Below, in pieces: positions 36,386 through 45,095 of a DNA stretch of 64,000 nucleotides. The position numbers and the translations under genes are program-made. Position 1 is the stretch's first letter, and every line of letters begins with the position of its first letter. The notes under the pieces were generated by a model, which saw nothing but the letters and a program-made list of their open reading frames with translations, had not been told where the DNA came from and searched no databases. The DNA comes from Bacillota bacterium. GTDB lineage: Bacteria; Bacillota; Clostridia; Peptostreptococcales; Acidaminobacteraceae. The DNA lies in assembly GCA_025210655.1 (NCBI GenBank), contig JAOARG010000040.1, positions 1 through 64,000 of the forward strand, given 5' to 3'.

Positions 36386-37285
36386 TTGAATATAGAAGTT
36401 TTTATGGAAGGATTAAATGAAGTTTTAGATGAAATGCTATTTTTCCTTTCTAAGAAAGAAAATGGATTTATTATCAATAGTGGAAGAGAAGAATTTGGGG
36501 TAAAGGATGAGTTTTCTGTTCCTAAAGGATTTTTCGAATGGCTTGTACATGACTACAAGATAAATGACAAGTATATATTAGATATACTAAAAGAAAATAA
36601 GGAGATCGATCCTGAGCTTTATAAGGGTATAAAGGACTCCTATATTTCTGTTTTTGACATAATAAAGACAAAAAACAATGTAATACTGAAAGATATATTT
36701 TCTGGAAATGATTTTAAGCTTCTTGAAGATTTAAATATTGATGATGGGGGTATATTACTTACAAGGGTATATCCATATAAGGATGGTTATCTTCTTTTAG
36801 AGAATCAATCATATTCAGAGAGTTTTAAGACTACTTTTAAGAAAAGTATTTTAGAAAAGTACAATGAGTACTGTGCTGTATATGAACCAATGGATATTGA
36901 AGAGTTTATCAAGAGCAAATCCCTACTTGTATACAAATTTTACGAGGTGGTTGAAAATGTAATTGAGGCTGATCAGGATCAAGAAGATTTATATGTGTAT
37001 CAAGGAACATTTATGATTCAAGATATGGATAAGTTTAATAATATCATTAAGGGACTTGATTATATCAAATTTGATGATGAATATGAATCGGAGAGAATTT
37101 ACAAGGTGTACGATGATTCAGCTACAAGTATACTTGCTGAAATGGTAATCACACTTAAAAAGATAGAAATTGAGTGTTCGTCTAAGGACTATTTAGATGC
37201 TGTTTGCCAAATGTTAGATGAGTCTTTTGCTAATAGTATTGTACATGTTAAAAATGAAGTTTTATCAATTGATGATATATTATAG
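36386..37285 (+). CDS. Hypothetical acidic protein
   Basis: 299 residues from TTG 36386, preceded by GGGGTG. It is soluble and acidic, mixed alpha/beta, without a motif I recognise. A PKGFFEWLVHDYKI segment near residue 50 and a YEPMDIEEFIKS segment mid-protein suggest a compact domain followed by a helical half. It is followed at 17 bases by another unknown gene; the two probably share a transcript upstream of the DNA methyltransferase. Confidence 0.6.
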   Translation: MNIEVFMEGLNEVLDEMLFFLSKKENGFIINSGREEFGVKDEFSVPKGFFEWLVHDYKINDKYILDILKENKEIDPELYKGIKDSYISVFDIIKTKNNVILKDIFSGNDFKLLEDLNIDDGGILLTRVYPYKDGYLLLENQSYSESFKTTFKKSILEKYNEYCAVYEPMDIEEFIKSKSLLVYKFYEVVENVIEADQDQEDLYVYQGTFMIQDMDKFNNIIKGLDYIKFDDEYESERIYKVYDDSATSILAEMVITLKKIEIECSSKDYLDAVCQMLDESFANSIVHVKNEVLSIDDIL

Positions 37286-37302
37286 ACAAAGGAGAAAATT
37301 TT

Positions 37303-37731
37303 ATGGAAATATTGAATAGTAGCAGTTTATATCAAAAGGATGAAGAAGACCCCTTAGGGTGCGAAAATTATAGTAAAATAGCTGTAGGAAGTGTTATAAA
37401 CAATATTAAAAATATACTTGAAAACCAGGATGATCTTAGTCAGATAAGCAAGTATATTGAAAAGGTTGAAAATGAGATGAAAAATGTCAAAATTGAACCT
37501 GATAATGTTTATGATAGGGAATACATTAAGACTTTGATACAAAAGCATCCTTTTTTTAAAAACCCTAATAATTATCATATTAGACTGATAACTATTATGA
37601 AGTATTTAAAGAAAAAAGGTGTAGATACTGCTGTTGAAGACCTTGATCTGATAGTTGATGAGATTATTCAGGAAATACCTGGTGTTGTTAAAAAGGGGTA
37701 TGGAAGATACTCCAGAAAGAAAAACAGATAA
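37303..37731 (+). CDS. Hypothetical protein
   Basis: 142 residues. ATG 37303 follows AAAGGAG, so translation is well supported. The first half is acidic and helical, the C terminus very basic (KKGYGRYSRKKNR), which could contact nucleic acid. No known domain recognised. A strong terminator follows, so with the preceding gene it forms a two-gene unit. Confidence 0.6.
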   Translation: MEILNSSSLYQKDEEDPLGCENYSKIAVGSVINNIKNILENQDDLSQISKYIEKVENEMKNVKIEPDNVYDREYIKTLIQKHPFFKNPNNYHIRLITIMKYLKKKGVDTAVEDLDLIVDEIIQEIPGVVKKGYGRYSRKKNR

Positions 37732-37733
37732 TT

Positions 37734-37776
37734 AAAGCTGTGAATCAATCAAAAAATGTTGATTCACAGCTTTTTT
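37734..37776 (+). terminator. Terminator of the two-gene hypothetical unit
   Basis: A perfect 15-bp stem with AAAGCTGTGAATCAA on the left, then TTTTTT. Confidence 0.93.
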
Positions 37777-37824
37777 ATTTATATTATATATTATATGCCT
37801 AATAAATAAGTGGAGCTGAAATTT

Positions 37825-39711
37825 GTGAAAGATTTAAGAATAGATGTAAATAAGCTAGTAGACGAAAAAATAGGAGGGCGACACCTTCTTGAATATGATG
37901 ATTTACTTGGAGATGAAGAAAGGGAAAAAACTGGATCTTACTACACTCCAGAGTATATAAGTGATTTCATGATTAAATCTACTATAATTAAATATATAAA
38001 AAATAAGTATAAAGAGAAAAGTGAATCATTTGATGTAATTCTGAATAATTATAGAGATGAAATAATAGATTTAAAACTTGTTGATTTGTCCTGTGGAACA
38101 GGGGTTTTTTTGAGACGGTATTATTATCTATTAGATGAGAGACTTTCCCTTAAAAATGATGAAAAGGAAAAACTTGCTTCAAATATCTATGGTTTTGATA
38201 TTCAAAGGGAACCACTTGAGATATTGGGGAGATATTTTTATGATATTAATGGAATCAATCTAAAGAATTTAATTCATGTAGATACCCTGAATACAGAAGT
38301 TTTTTATGACCTTATTGATGGAGAAAAATTTGATATTGTAATCGGTAATCCCCCTTATCTTGGTGAAAAGGGAAATAAAGACATATTTGATAAGATTAAA
38401 TCCGATGAGATATGTAGCAAATATTATGAAGGAAAGATGGACCTATTTTATTTCTTTATATATAGGGGAATAGATGTACTAAAAGAAGATGGGATTTTAA
38501 CTTATATTACCACTAATTATTTCATTACAGCTGACGGTGCTAAGAATCTGAGAAAATTTTTAAGGGATAATACTGATTTTATTCAGGTTTTCAACTTCAA
38601 TGATCACAAACTTTTTAAGTCGGCTATTGGTCAGCATAATATGATATATTCCCTTGGTAAAAAGAAAATGTGGAATATGGGTTGTGATGTAATAAGTATT
38701 AAAGATATTAAGATTAAGATAGATATAATTGAAGAACTTTTAAATTCCTATGGACAAGATGACAATTGGGATAAAAATGATAGAATTAATTATTATATGA
38801 CTGATAGTGATAATCTATTTAGTGATAATAATATATGTCTCTATCAAAAAGGTCAGTATAAAGGAATAATTGATAAAATACTTGATTCGTCTGAATATAA
38901 GATTTCTGATTATTATCAGGTAAACCAAGGAATAGTATCAGGTGCTGATTATGTTACTAAAAATATTTATGAGAAAAAGTTGTCATTGGAAGACAGAAAA
39001 AATACTGTACTAGGACAAGGGATTTTTGTTGTTAAGGATGAAAATCTCTATAAGTTTTCAGAAAGAGATAAAAAATATATTAGAAAGTTTTATAAGAACA
39101 GTGATATTTTAAGATATGATACCAGTTTAGATTCTTGCAAAAACATCATATATATTGATAGAAGTTTTGATCCTGAAAATCAGGACAATATCATAGAACA
39201 CCTTACCCCATTTAAGGAAATGCTGTCCAAAAGAAGAGAAGTGAGAAATGGGGTAAGAGAGTGGTATCATCTTCAGTGGTATAGAGATAGTGATATTTTT
39301 GAAAGAGAAAAAATTGTTTGTCCTCAAAGATCTAGAATTAATAAATTTGCATATAATTCATGTGATTGGTATGGAAGTGCAGATATATATTATATAAGTA
39401 AAAAGTTTGATTTGGATGATTCCTACGACCTAAAAACTTTATGCTTGATATTGAATTCCAAGCTATACTATTTTTGGTTATATAATAGAGGTAAGAGAAA
39501 GGGAAGGGATTTAGAGCTATATTCAACTCCTATAAAAGAAATCCCTGTGATTAAAATAAGTAATGAAGGGCTTAAAGTGTTAGAAGAGTTAATTAAAGAT
39601 GGTTTTGAAAAAGTTGATAGAACTCTAGTTGACTCAATACTATATAATGAAATTGGTTTGAATAGACATGAAATCCATGAGGTGGAGAGTTTGTTCACTA
39701 TGATAGAGTAG
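37825..39711 (+). CDS. N6-adenine DNA methyltransferase, Eco57I/TaqI-like, apparently orphan
   Basis: About 628 residues from GTG 37825, nine bases after GGAG; an earlier in-frame GTG (37810) overlaps that site. GSYYTPEYISDFMI precedes motif I (LVDLSCGTGVF, near residue 86) and motif IV NPPY (DIVIGNPPYLGEKG, near 174), so it should methylate adenine. The C-terminal third resembles a TaqI-type target recognition domain (CPQRSRINKFAYNS, NSKLYYFWLYNRGK). No restriction nuclease gene or PD-(D/E)xK-like N terminus is seen, so it is either an orphan epigenetic enzyme or the remains of a type IIG system. Confidence 0.85.
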   Translation: MKDLRIDVNKLVDEKIGGRHLLEYDDLLGDEEREKTGSYYTPEYISDFMIKSTIIKYIKNKYKEKSESFDVILNNYRDEIIDLKLVDLSCGTGVFLRRYYYLLDERLSLKNDEKEKLASNIYGFDIQREPLEILGRYFYDINGINLKNLIHVDTLNTEVFYDLIDGEKFDIVIGNPPYLGEKGNKDIFDKIKSDEICSKYYEGKMDLFYFFIYRGIDVLKEDGILTYITTNYFITADGAKNLRKFLRDNTDFIQVFNFNDHKLFKSAIGQHNMIYSLGKKKMWNMGCDVISIKDIKIKIDIIEELLNSYGQDDNWDKNDRINYYMTDSDNLFSDNNICLYQKGQYKGIIDKILDSSEYKISDYYQVNQGIVSGADYVTKNIYEKKLSLEDRKNTVLGQGIFVVKDENLYKFSERDKKYIRKFYKNSDILRYDTSLDSCKNIIYIDRSFDPENQDNIIEHLTPFKEMLSKRREVRNGVREWYHLQWYRDSDIFEREKIVCPQRSRINKFAYNSCDWYGSADIYYISKKFDLDDSYDLKTLCLILNSKLYYFWLYNRGKRKGRDLELYSTPIKEIPVIKISNEGLKVLEELIKDGFEKVDRTLVDSILYNEIGLNRHEIHEVESLFTMIE

Positions 39712-39734
39712 TATATGAAAGAGAGGAATACAAA

Positions 39735-40445
39735 ATGAAGAAAGCAATGCTTATATATGCACATCCAGATGATGAATCAATCATTACTGGAGGTACAATT
39801 AGGAAAATGGTTGAAAAAGGTTATGAGGTAGATTTAATATGTGCAACTAGGGGAGAAGCCTCTACAGCATATGATAGGGATTATGTGAAAAAGGAACATC
39901 TTCCAGAGGTAAGGGAGAAAGAACTAATAGACTCATGTCAGGTATTAGGCATAAGTAAACTATATTTTATGGATTATCTTGATGGTAGTCTTAAAACTAT
40001 TCCAGAGGATGAAGGAGTAGGTAAATTAATCAAGTATTTAAATGAAGAGAAGCCTAATATTGTTATTACATTTGAACCGGATGGAATATCACATCATAGT
40101 GATCACAAAATTATTCATAGTTGGACTATGAAAGCCCTTTCATCTAGAGAAATTGATACTAATCCAGAGAAAATATATTGGGCTACAGAAGATAGGGGAA
40201 CAGGTAGACTAAAAAAAGGTAAAGCTATGGGGCACTTTAGGGAAGATATGACTACAATCATTGATATTACTGGAGTGATTGATATAAAAACTGAGGCTAT
40301 AAAATGCCATAGGTCTCAGATAAAGGCACTAGAAAACAATGCACTTATTGAAGACGGAAAACTTATTAGAAGAAATAAGGAAGAATTTTTTATTAGGGTT
40401 GATGCTGAAGGTAGAAAAATAAATGTCAAAGAAGACAGTATTTAA
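39735..40445 (+). CDS. PIG-L family deacetylase
   Basis: 236 residues. The zinc and catalytic motif AHPDDESI (about residues 9-16) and the second site HHSDHKII are present, with TRGEAS typical of the LmbE/PIG-L fold. It removes N-acetyl groups from a sugar or amino-sugar conjugate; the substrate is unknown (BshB-like or other). GAGAGGAATACAAA precedes ATG, 23 bases after the methyltransferase. Confidence 0.9.
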   Translation: MKKAMLIYAHPDDESIITGGTIRKMVEKGYEVDLICATRGEASTAYDRDYVKKEHLPEVREKELIDSCQVLGISKLYFMDYLDGSLKTIPEDEGVGKLIKYLNEEKPNIVITFEPDGISHHSDHKIIHSWTMKALSSREIDTNPEKIYWATEDRGTGRLKKGKAMGHFREDMTTIIDITGVIDIKTEAIKCHRSQIKALENNALIEDGKLIRRNKEEFFIRVDAEGRKINVKEDSI

Positions 40446-40458
40446 AGAGGATGATAAT

Positions 40459-41793
40459 ATGAAAAAGAATGTAATAGGACTAGTTGTAATATTAGTACTT
40501 AGTTTTTCCTTAGGGAAGTACTTTTTCAAGAGTGATGTAAAAGTTGAATATCTTTCTGAAAATTCTAACCCGGAATATCAATCAGATTTAAAGATAGTTG
40601 GAGATAAAGTATATTTTAAAGATTTTAAATCTGCAATTGGAAAGGGTAAATTCATTAATGAGAATACCTATGTATTTTTAGGTCTTGATCTTAAGGACAA
40701 CTTGTCCAAATTCATCTTAAATTTTGATAATTATACTGTAAGTAAGGAAAAAATAAATGGGAAAATATCATCTGATTCTGAAGTAGTTTTTGTAAAAGAG
40801 GATGATTTTCTTGTAATTGGCGAAGGTATAGTAAGATATACTGCTGATAAAGTTGATGTCATAGCAAAGGATGTATCTTTTAAGGGTGAAAAATTATATA
40901 AGTTGTCTGATAATGACGTTAAGATAATGTATTACAATTCTGAAAAGGGGAGTATTTATACATATCACATTCCTAAAAAACTACATAAGAGAATTTCTTA
41001 TGATATATCAGATGAAACATTGGAGCGATTCTATGAGGACTTTAATCTTTCTGATGTTGGTGGATATATTTTCATTAGTGAAAATGGTGAAGAAAAGTCT
41101 ATTTCAATTATTGGATCGGATTCATCAAAAATATATGGTGACCATATTATTGCAGAAAATCCTATTTGGATAAAAAATACTGAGAAGGCAGCATATCTAT
41201 ATCCTTACTCTCCTTTGGGAAATAATCATAATTATAAAATTGGAGTTTTCAATATTCCAAAGAGAAAAATCGATTATATAAATTATTCTGATGAAGAAAT
41301 TGTGTATCCATATATTTGGTCGAGTATGGATGGGGATATAATATATTTTGTTGGAGAGAAAAATGCTAATAAGTTTAAGGTTTCATCCTTAATCAAGTAC
41401 GATATGTCAGATAAGGTAAAGACAAGATATGATAGAGGCTATACTTTTGATATTTCAAAGGATTCTGTATATATTGATAAGATTGATGGAAATATGGCAA
41501 TATTTTATTCAAGTGGTACGGAGGGATACAATTGTGATTTCATAAATACAAAGATGGGATCAGAAATGAGAGTGGAAAAAATTGAAACCATAGCAAGTGA
41601 TAAACTTCTAGCAACAAGTAAAGGTTTTATTGTAAATGCAGACAATGCAATTTCTTATTATAATGGCGAGTCAACTAAAGTAGTTTACAGAGTTACAGGG
41701 ACTTTGGATGATATAAGTATACAGGGAGATAATCTAAGTATAATTGAAGAGATAAGTGAAGGTATACAAATAGTATTTCTAAAAATAAACTAA
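40459..41793 (+). CDS. Membrane-anchored hypothetical protein with repeated beta segments
   Basis: 444 residues from ATG 40459 after AGAGGATGATAAT; an in-frame ATG upstream overlaps the deacetylase. An N-terminal membrane anchor (NVIGLVVILVLSFSLGKYFF) precedes an extracytoplasmic part with many short strands of the type KVYFKDF, WSSMDGDIIYFVGE and GNMAIFYSSG, suggesting a beta-propeller. The function is unknown. A strong terminator follows. Confidence 0.65.
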   Translation: MKKNVIGLVVILVLSFSLGKYFFKSDVKVEYLSENSNPEYQSDLKIVGDKVYFKDFKSAIGKGKFINENTYVFLGLDLKDNLSKFILNFDNYTVSKEKINGKISSDSEVVFVKEDDFLVIGEGIVRYTADKVDVIAKDVSFKGEKLYKLSDNDVKIMYYNSEKGSIYTYHIPKKLHKRISYDISDETLERFYEDFNLSDVGGYIFISENGEEKSISIIGSDSSKIYGDHIIAENPIWIKNTEKAAYLYPYSPLGNNHNYKIGVFNIPKRKIDYINYSDEEIVYPYIWSSMDGDIIYFVGEKNANKFKVSSLIKYDMSDKVKTRYDRGYTFDISKDSVYIDKIDGNMAIFYSSGTEGYNCDFINTKMGSEMRVEKIETIASDKLLATSKGFIVNADNAISYYNGESTKVVYRVTGTLDDISIQGDNLSIIEEISEGIQIVFLKIN

Positions 41794-41800
41794 CAAAGGA

Positions 41801-41840
41801 AGAATTGTATCGGTACAATATACGATACAATTCTTTTTAC
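41801..41840 (+). terminator. Terminator after the membrane-anchored hypothetical gene
   Basis: A perfect 12-bp stem AGAATTGTATCG / CGATACAATTCT with a T-run. Confidence 0.92.
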
Positions 41841-41950
41841 TTGGGGTACAATTTTATGTATAATGAATTTGTAAGATAAATATATTTGTCAAAATTAAAT
41901 TACATATGTTTCATTTTAAATGATGAACAAGTGATTAGGAGGGGAAGAAA

Positions 41951-42496
41951 ATGGATTCAAAAACAAAGAAATTAGTCTTAGCAGGACTTATGGCGGCACT
42001 GACTATGGTTGGAACAATGCTTATTCAAATTCCTACAATTACTAAGGGATATATTCATGCTGGTGATACAATTGTGTATCTGTGTGGAGTAATACTAGGT
42101 CCAGTTTACGGGGGACTGGCAGCAGCAATTGGTTCTGCTATGGCAGATGCAGCAAGTGGATACGCTCATTACATCATACCAACATTTCTTATAAAGGGAT
42201 TGGATGCTTTTGTTGTAGGTTCAATATTCCACTATGTTATTAGAAGTGCAAAAGTTAAATCAGTAATTAAATTCTCTATAGGGTCATTACTTGGAACTGC
42301 TATAATGGTTTCGGGATATTTCTTATATGGTACTTACTTATATGGATTTGAGACAGCAGTACTTGGAATATTAGGTAATGTAACACAAGGTGTAGGTGGC
42401 ATGGCCCTTGCAATTCCATTATTATTAGCACTAGAGAAAACCGATATCATTGCTCCCAGGGAGTTGAGACATAAGACTGTGGGACATAAATCGTAA
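41951..42496 (+). CDS. ECF transporter substrate-binding (S) subunit
   Basis: 181 residues with five to six membrane helices. The N-terminal KTKKLVLAGLMAALTMVGT, followed by GYIHAGDTIVYLCGVILGPVYGG, is typical of ECF S components that use a shared energising module encoded elsewhere. The ligand (a vitamin or precursor) cannot be told from the sequence. ATG follows AGGAGGGG. Its stop codon lies at the edge of the GTAGGTCG repeat region. Confidence 0.88.
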   Translation: MDSKTKKLVLAGLMAALTMVGTMLIQIPTITKGYIHAGDTIVYLCGVILGPVYGGLAAAIGSAMADAASGYAHYIIPTFLIKGLDAFVVGSIFHYVIRSAKVKSVIKFSIGSLLGTAIMVSGYFLYGTYLYGFETAVLGILGNVTQGVGGMALAIPLLLALEKTDIIAPRELRHKTVGHKS

Positions 42497-42533
42497 GAGT
42501 CGTTTTTCGTAGGTCGTGGGTCGTTGGTCGGGT
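42491..42533 (+). repeat. GTAGGTCG repeat, copy 3
   Basis: TTCGTAGGTCGTGGGTCG (from 42506) then TTGGTCGG matches copy 2 apart from a seven-base GGGTCGT insertion, itself a repeat of the neighbouring unit. TCGTAAGAGTCG, which supplies the ECF gene's TAA stop, looks like a decayed part of it. Confidence 0.65.
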
Positions 42534-42599
42534 AGGTCAAGGGCTTTGGACAATATCGTTTAAAAATTTTCTTTGAAATATTATACTTTGATTTTATAA

Positions 42600-42629
42600 C
42601 CTCTGCATTTCGGGTGATGCAGGGGTTTT
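42600..42629 (+). terminator. Terminator downstream of the ECF gene
   Basis: CCTCTGCAT pairs with ATGCAGGGG (one T-G pair) and is followed by TTTTG. Confidence 0.8.
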
Positions 42630-42706
42630 GTTTTGCTTAATATTAACTGAGTTACTTGGCGCCTGATTTTTACTTAATGATTAGCTTAAGTGGTTATTAA
42701 CTTTAG

Positions 42707-42743
42707 ACTAGTGTAAAATTTTATACTTTATTTTACGACTAGT
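42707..42743. repeat. Long hairpin before the 28-bp repeats
   Basis: ACTAGT-GTAAAAT pairs with ATTTTAC-G-ACTAGT around a 10-base loop. It lies in the AT-rich stretch (42630-42838) upstream of the tandem repeats; no gene is seen there. Confidence 0.55.
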
Positions 42744-42838
42744 ATTATTGTCTTGCGAGATTTTAATATTAAGTTTACTTAGATTGTGAAATTTCGTTAT
42801 TGTTTTATCGGGAGAAGTTTACTTTTTATATATGCAAA

Positions 42839-42940
42839 AACCCGGAAAAACACTTGCACGGGTCTGAACCCGGAAAAACACTTGTACTGGTTGAAACCCG
42901 GAAAAATACTTGTACGGGTTGAAACCCGGAAAAATACTTG
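42839..42940 (+). repeat. 28-bp tandem hairpin repeats upstream of satD-like gene
   Basis: Units begin AACCCGGAAAAA at 42839, 42867, 42895 and 42923, an exact 28-base period, the fourth being partial. Each unit has AACCCG and CGGGTT (or a variant) at its ends, so each can fold as a hairpin around AAAAAYACTTG. The array ends 45 bases before the SatD-like start. It has no unique spacers, so it is not a CRISPR. It could be an operator or iteron array. Confidence 0.9.
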
Positions 42941-42984
42941 AAAAAAATATAAGGTGTGATATTATGAGTTTATGAGGAGGGCGT

Positions 42985-43854
42985 ATGAGTATAAAGGATG
43001 ACAAATTACATATTAGTGAATTAAGTGAAAAATTTAGAGCATATAATAATATCAGTGTAGATGATTTTAATAACTTTTATAGGGATGTTTTCGGTGATAT
43101 AAGTAGAAAAACAGTAAGTTGGTATATATATCAACTGAAAAAAATAGGAATAATAAGAAATGTATCTAGAGGTCAATATGTATTAGAAGATAGAAATCAA
43201 TATGAAACGAAGAGTAAAAAAGAATATATTGTTATTACTATGGATATAATTGAGTCATCAAAGTTTGAGTATCAAGAATTTGACAAGGTTTTAAGGAAAA
43301 AAATTGATAGTCTAAATAAAATAATTAGAAAAGTATATAAAGTTGATAGGGAGTTTCATGTCTCACAAGGTGATGAAGTACAAATTATAATTCCATTTAA
43401 TATAGAAATCGAAGTATTAGTAACACTTACATTGAGTTATTTATACCCATTTGAAGCGAGGTATGCAATAAGCATTGGTGAGATAAATGATGAACTTGAT
43501 AATAATTCTTGGAATATGAATGGACCCATATTTTGGAATGCCCGCGATCAGTTGAAAACTATTAAAAAGAATACAAGTTATCAAGGTGTAGTAATTAGTG
43601 GCTACAGTAGAACGGATCAATTATGTAATAATATTCTTCCTTTAATAAATAAAATGTTCAGTAAAATTACAGAAAAACAGTGGGTTGCGATTAAATTTGA
43701 ACTCTCAAAAATTGAAATAAATGATGCTCTGAAAGAAATAGGAATAAGTAAAACGAGTTATTACGATCGGTTAAATGCTTCAAACTTAAATGATATATTA
43801 TCTTCATATAAGGCTTTAAGGGAGTTGATAGAAGTTAGGAGGGAGATATACTAA
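42985..43854 (+). CDS. SatD-family protein with winged-helix N terminus and cyclase-like core
   Basis: 289 residues; ATG 42985 after GAGGAGG. Residues 1-70 resemble a winged-helix domain (RKTVSWYIYQLKKIGIIRNVSRGQYVL). The core (about 78-210) has VITMDIIESSKF, FHVSQGDEVQIIIP, ARYAISIGEI and MNGPIFWNARDQLK. That spacing is reminiscent of class III nucleotide cyclases: a metal Asp, a GD loop, an R...I..G strand, and G-x(n)-A-R. The cyclase comparison is my inference by eye. A C-terminal helix-turn-helix-like part follows. The stop overlaps the DUF3307 start. Confidence 0.75.
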   Translation: MSIKDDKLHISELSEKFRAYNNISVDDFNNFYRDVFGDISRKTVSWYIYQLKKIGIIRNVSRGQYVLEDRNQYETKSKKEYIVITMDIIESSKFEYQEFDKVLRKKIDSLNKIIRKVYKVDREFHVSQGDEVQIIIPFNIEIEVLVTLTLSYLYPFEARYAISIGEINDELDNNSWNMNGPIFWNARDQLKTIKKNTSYQGVVISGYSRTDQLCNNILPLINKMFSKITEKQWVAIKFELSKIEINDALKEIGISKTSYYDRLNASNLNDILSSYKALRELIEVRREIY

Positions 43855-44663
43855 TGTTCACTTTAATTATGTTAATTTCTCATACTATGTCAGATTTTAT
43901 TCTACAAACAGATAAAACAGTTAAACTTAAATCTCAAATGTGTTATAACGGATACTTATCTCATATGATAAGTTTGTTGTTTACTTCTTTTCCAATATGT
44001 TTTTTTATTGAGCTCAGCTTAGTTAAGGATGTTTTTCTTAAAATAGTAATAATAATTGCTATACATATTATATTAGATATTGTCAAAGAAACTATGCAAA
44101 CTTATTTTAAACAAAATGACTTGCTGCCAGAAAAAAACTTGCTTACATTTTTAGTAGACCAAATTGTACATTTACTTATGATAATGTTTATAACTCGAGA
44201 TACTTTATTAGTTGTAAATACCTTTGGTAAATTCATATTAAATAATTTTTTTAGTGATTCTGTATTGATGTACATAGATATAAAAGAAATATTCATTATA
44301 TTATATGTTTCGTTTTCTGGAATGTATTTTATTCCATTGGTTTTTGATATCATTTATAAGAAAGTTGAAAACTATACAGGTATAATAAATAGAATTTTAA
44401 AAAATGGAGGGGAGTATGATACCTATAGTTTTATAGATGAAGTAAATACAGGAAAGTGGATAGGTGTTCTAGAAAGAATATTGATATTAATTTTTCTATA
44501 TTCAAATCAGTTGTCTGCAATTGGGTTTATTATTGCTGCAAAGTCTTTAGCTAGATTCAAAATGATGGAGAATAAAATTTTTTCTGAGTATTATTTGATT
44601 GGAACTTTATTAAGTTTAGTATATGCATTCTTTGGATTCGGTATTTTTCAAAAAATTCTATAG
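43854..44663 (+). CDS. DUF3307 membrane protein, partner of SatD
   Basis: 269 residues, mostly hydrophobic, with about six to seven membrane segments. The N terminus LISHTMSDFILQTDKTVKLK is the DUF3307 signature (H-x(3)-DF-x-LQ). Translationally coupled to the SatD-like gene (TAATG). SatD and DUF3307 genes are often neighbours; their joint function is not established. The conserved His and Asp in the first helix may be catalytic or bind metal. Confidence 0.82.
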   Translation: MFTLIMLISHTMSDFILQTDKTVKLKSQMCYNGYLSHMISLLFTSFPICFFIELSLVKDVFLKIVIIIAIHIILDIVKETMQTYFKQNDLLPEKNLLTFLVDQIVHLLMIMFITRDTLLVVNTFGKFILNNFFSDSVLMYIDIKEIFIILYVSFSGMYFIPLVFDIIYKKVENYTGIINRILKNGGEYDTYSFIDEVNTGKWIGVLERILILIFLYSNQLSAIGFIIAAKSLARFKMMENKIFSEYYLIGTLLSLVYAFFGFGIFQKIL

Positions 44664-44844
44664 AGAAATCTATCTTCTACACTACTCATGAACAAAGTGA
44701 ATACTATTCGTGATTGAAAAGAACAATAATCAGCTTTTCAGAAAGAAAAGTAGTATAAAAAAGAAATTTCCGTTACCCACAAACCCTTGTATCTATCCAA
44801 AAAATATTATGAAAAAAATTTAACATTCTCTATTTATGTATACA

Positions 44845-44873
44845 TTTACAAGGCAAAAACCTTATGTTACAAT
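44845..44873 (+). promoter_or_regulatory. Promoter of the glutamate dehydrogenase gene
   Basis: TTTACA (44845-44850) and TACAAT (44868-44873) with exactly 17 bases between, about 220 bases before the start codon. This implies a long leader. Confidence 0.65.
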
Positions 44874-44933
44874 TTAAGTGCATCGGGATGTATAGAAATA
44901 AAAACAATGGACATATTGAAAATTATCATAATG

Positions 44934-44987
44934 AAATCCTTGAAAAATTGATAGTTCTAATGGGCTAAATGAAATCAGGATTTTTTT
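44934..44987 (+). promoter_or_regulatory. Terminator-like hairpin in the glutamate dehydrogenase leader
   Basis: AAATCCT-T-GA pairs with TC-AGGATTT, followed by a run of T's, inside the transcribed leader between promoter and gene. It could attenuate transcription. The stretch 44664-45095 otherwise holds no gene that I can see. Confidence 0.4.
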
Positions 44988-45095
44988 AATGATGATTTAG
45001 GAAAACGTTTTTATGAATGATGTATTAAGATTCACTGTAAAGTATTTTCAAAGATTATATTAAATTATTAAATAATTTTATAAGGAGGCTTTTCA

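Noticed and set aside
42839..42940. Possible CRISPR array from the 28-bp repeats
   Set aside because: The repeats are head to tail with no unique spacers and no cas gene is nearby.
42819..43004. Minus-strand open frame across the 28-bp repeats
   Set aside because: Its residues just repeat the translated tandem units (FPGFNPYK-like). It is a by-product of the repeat.
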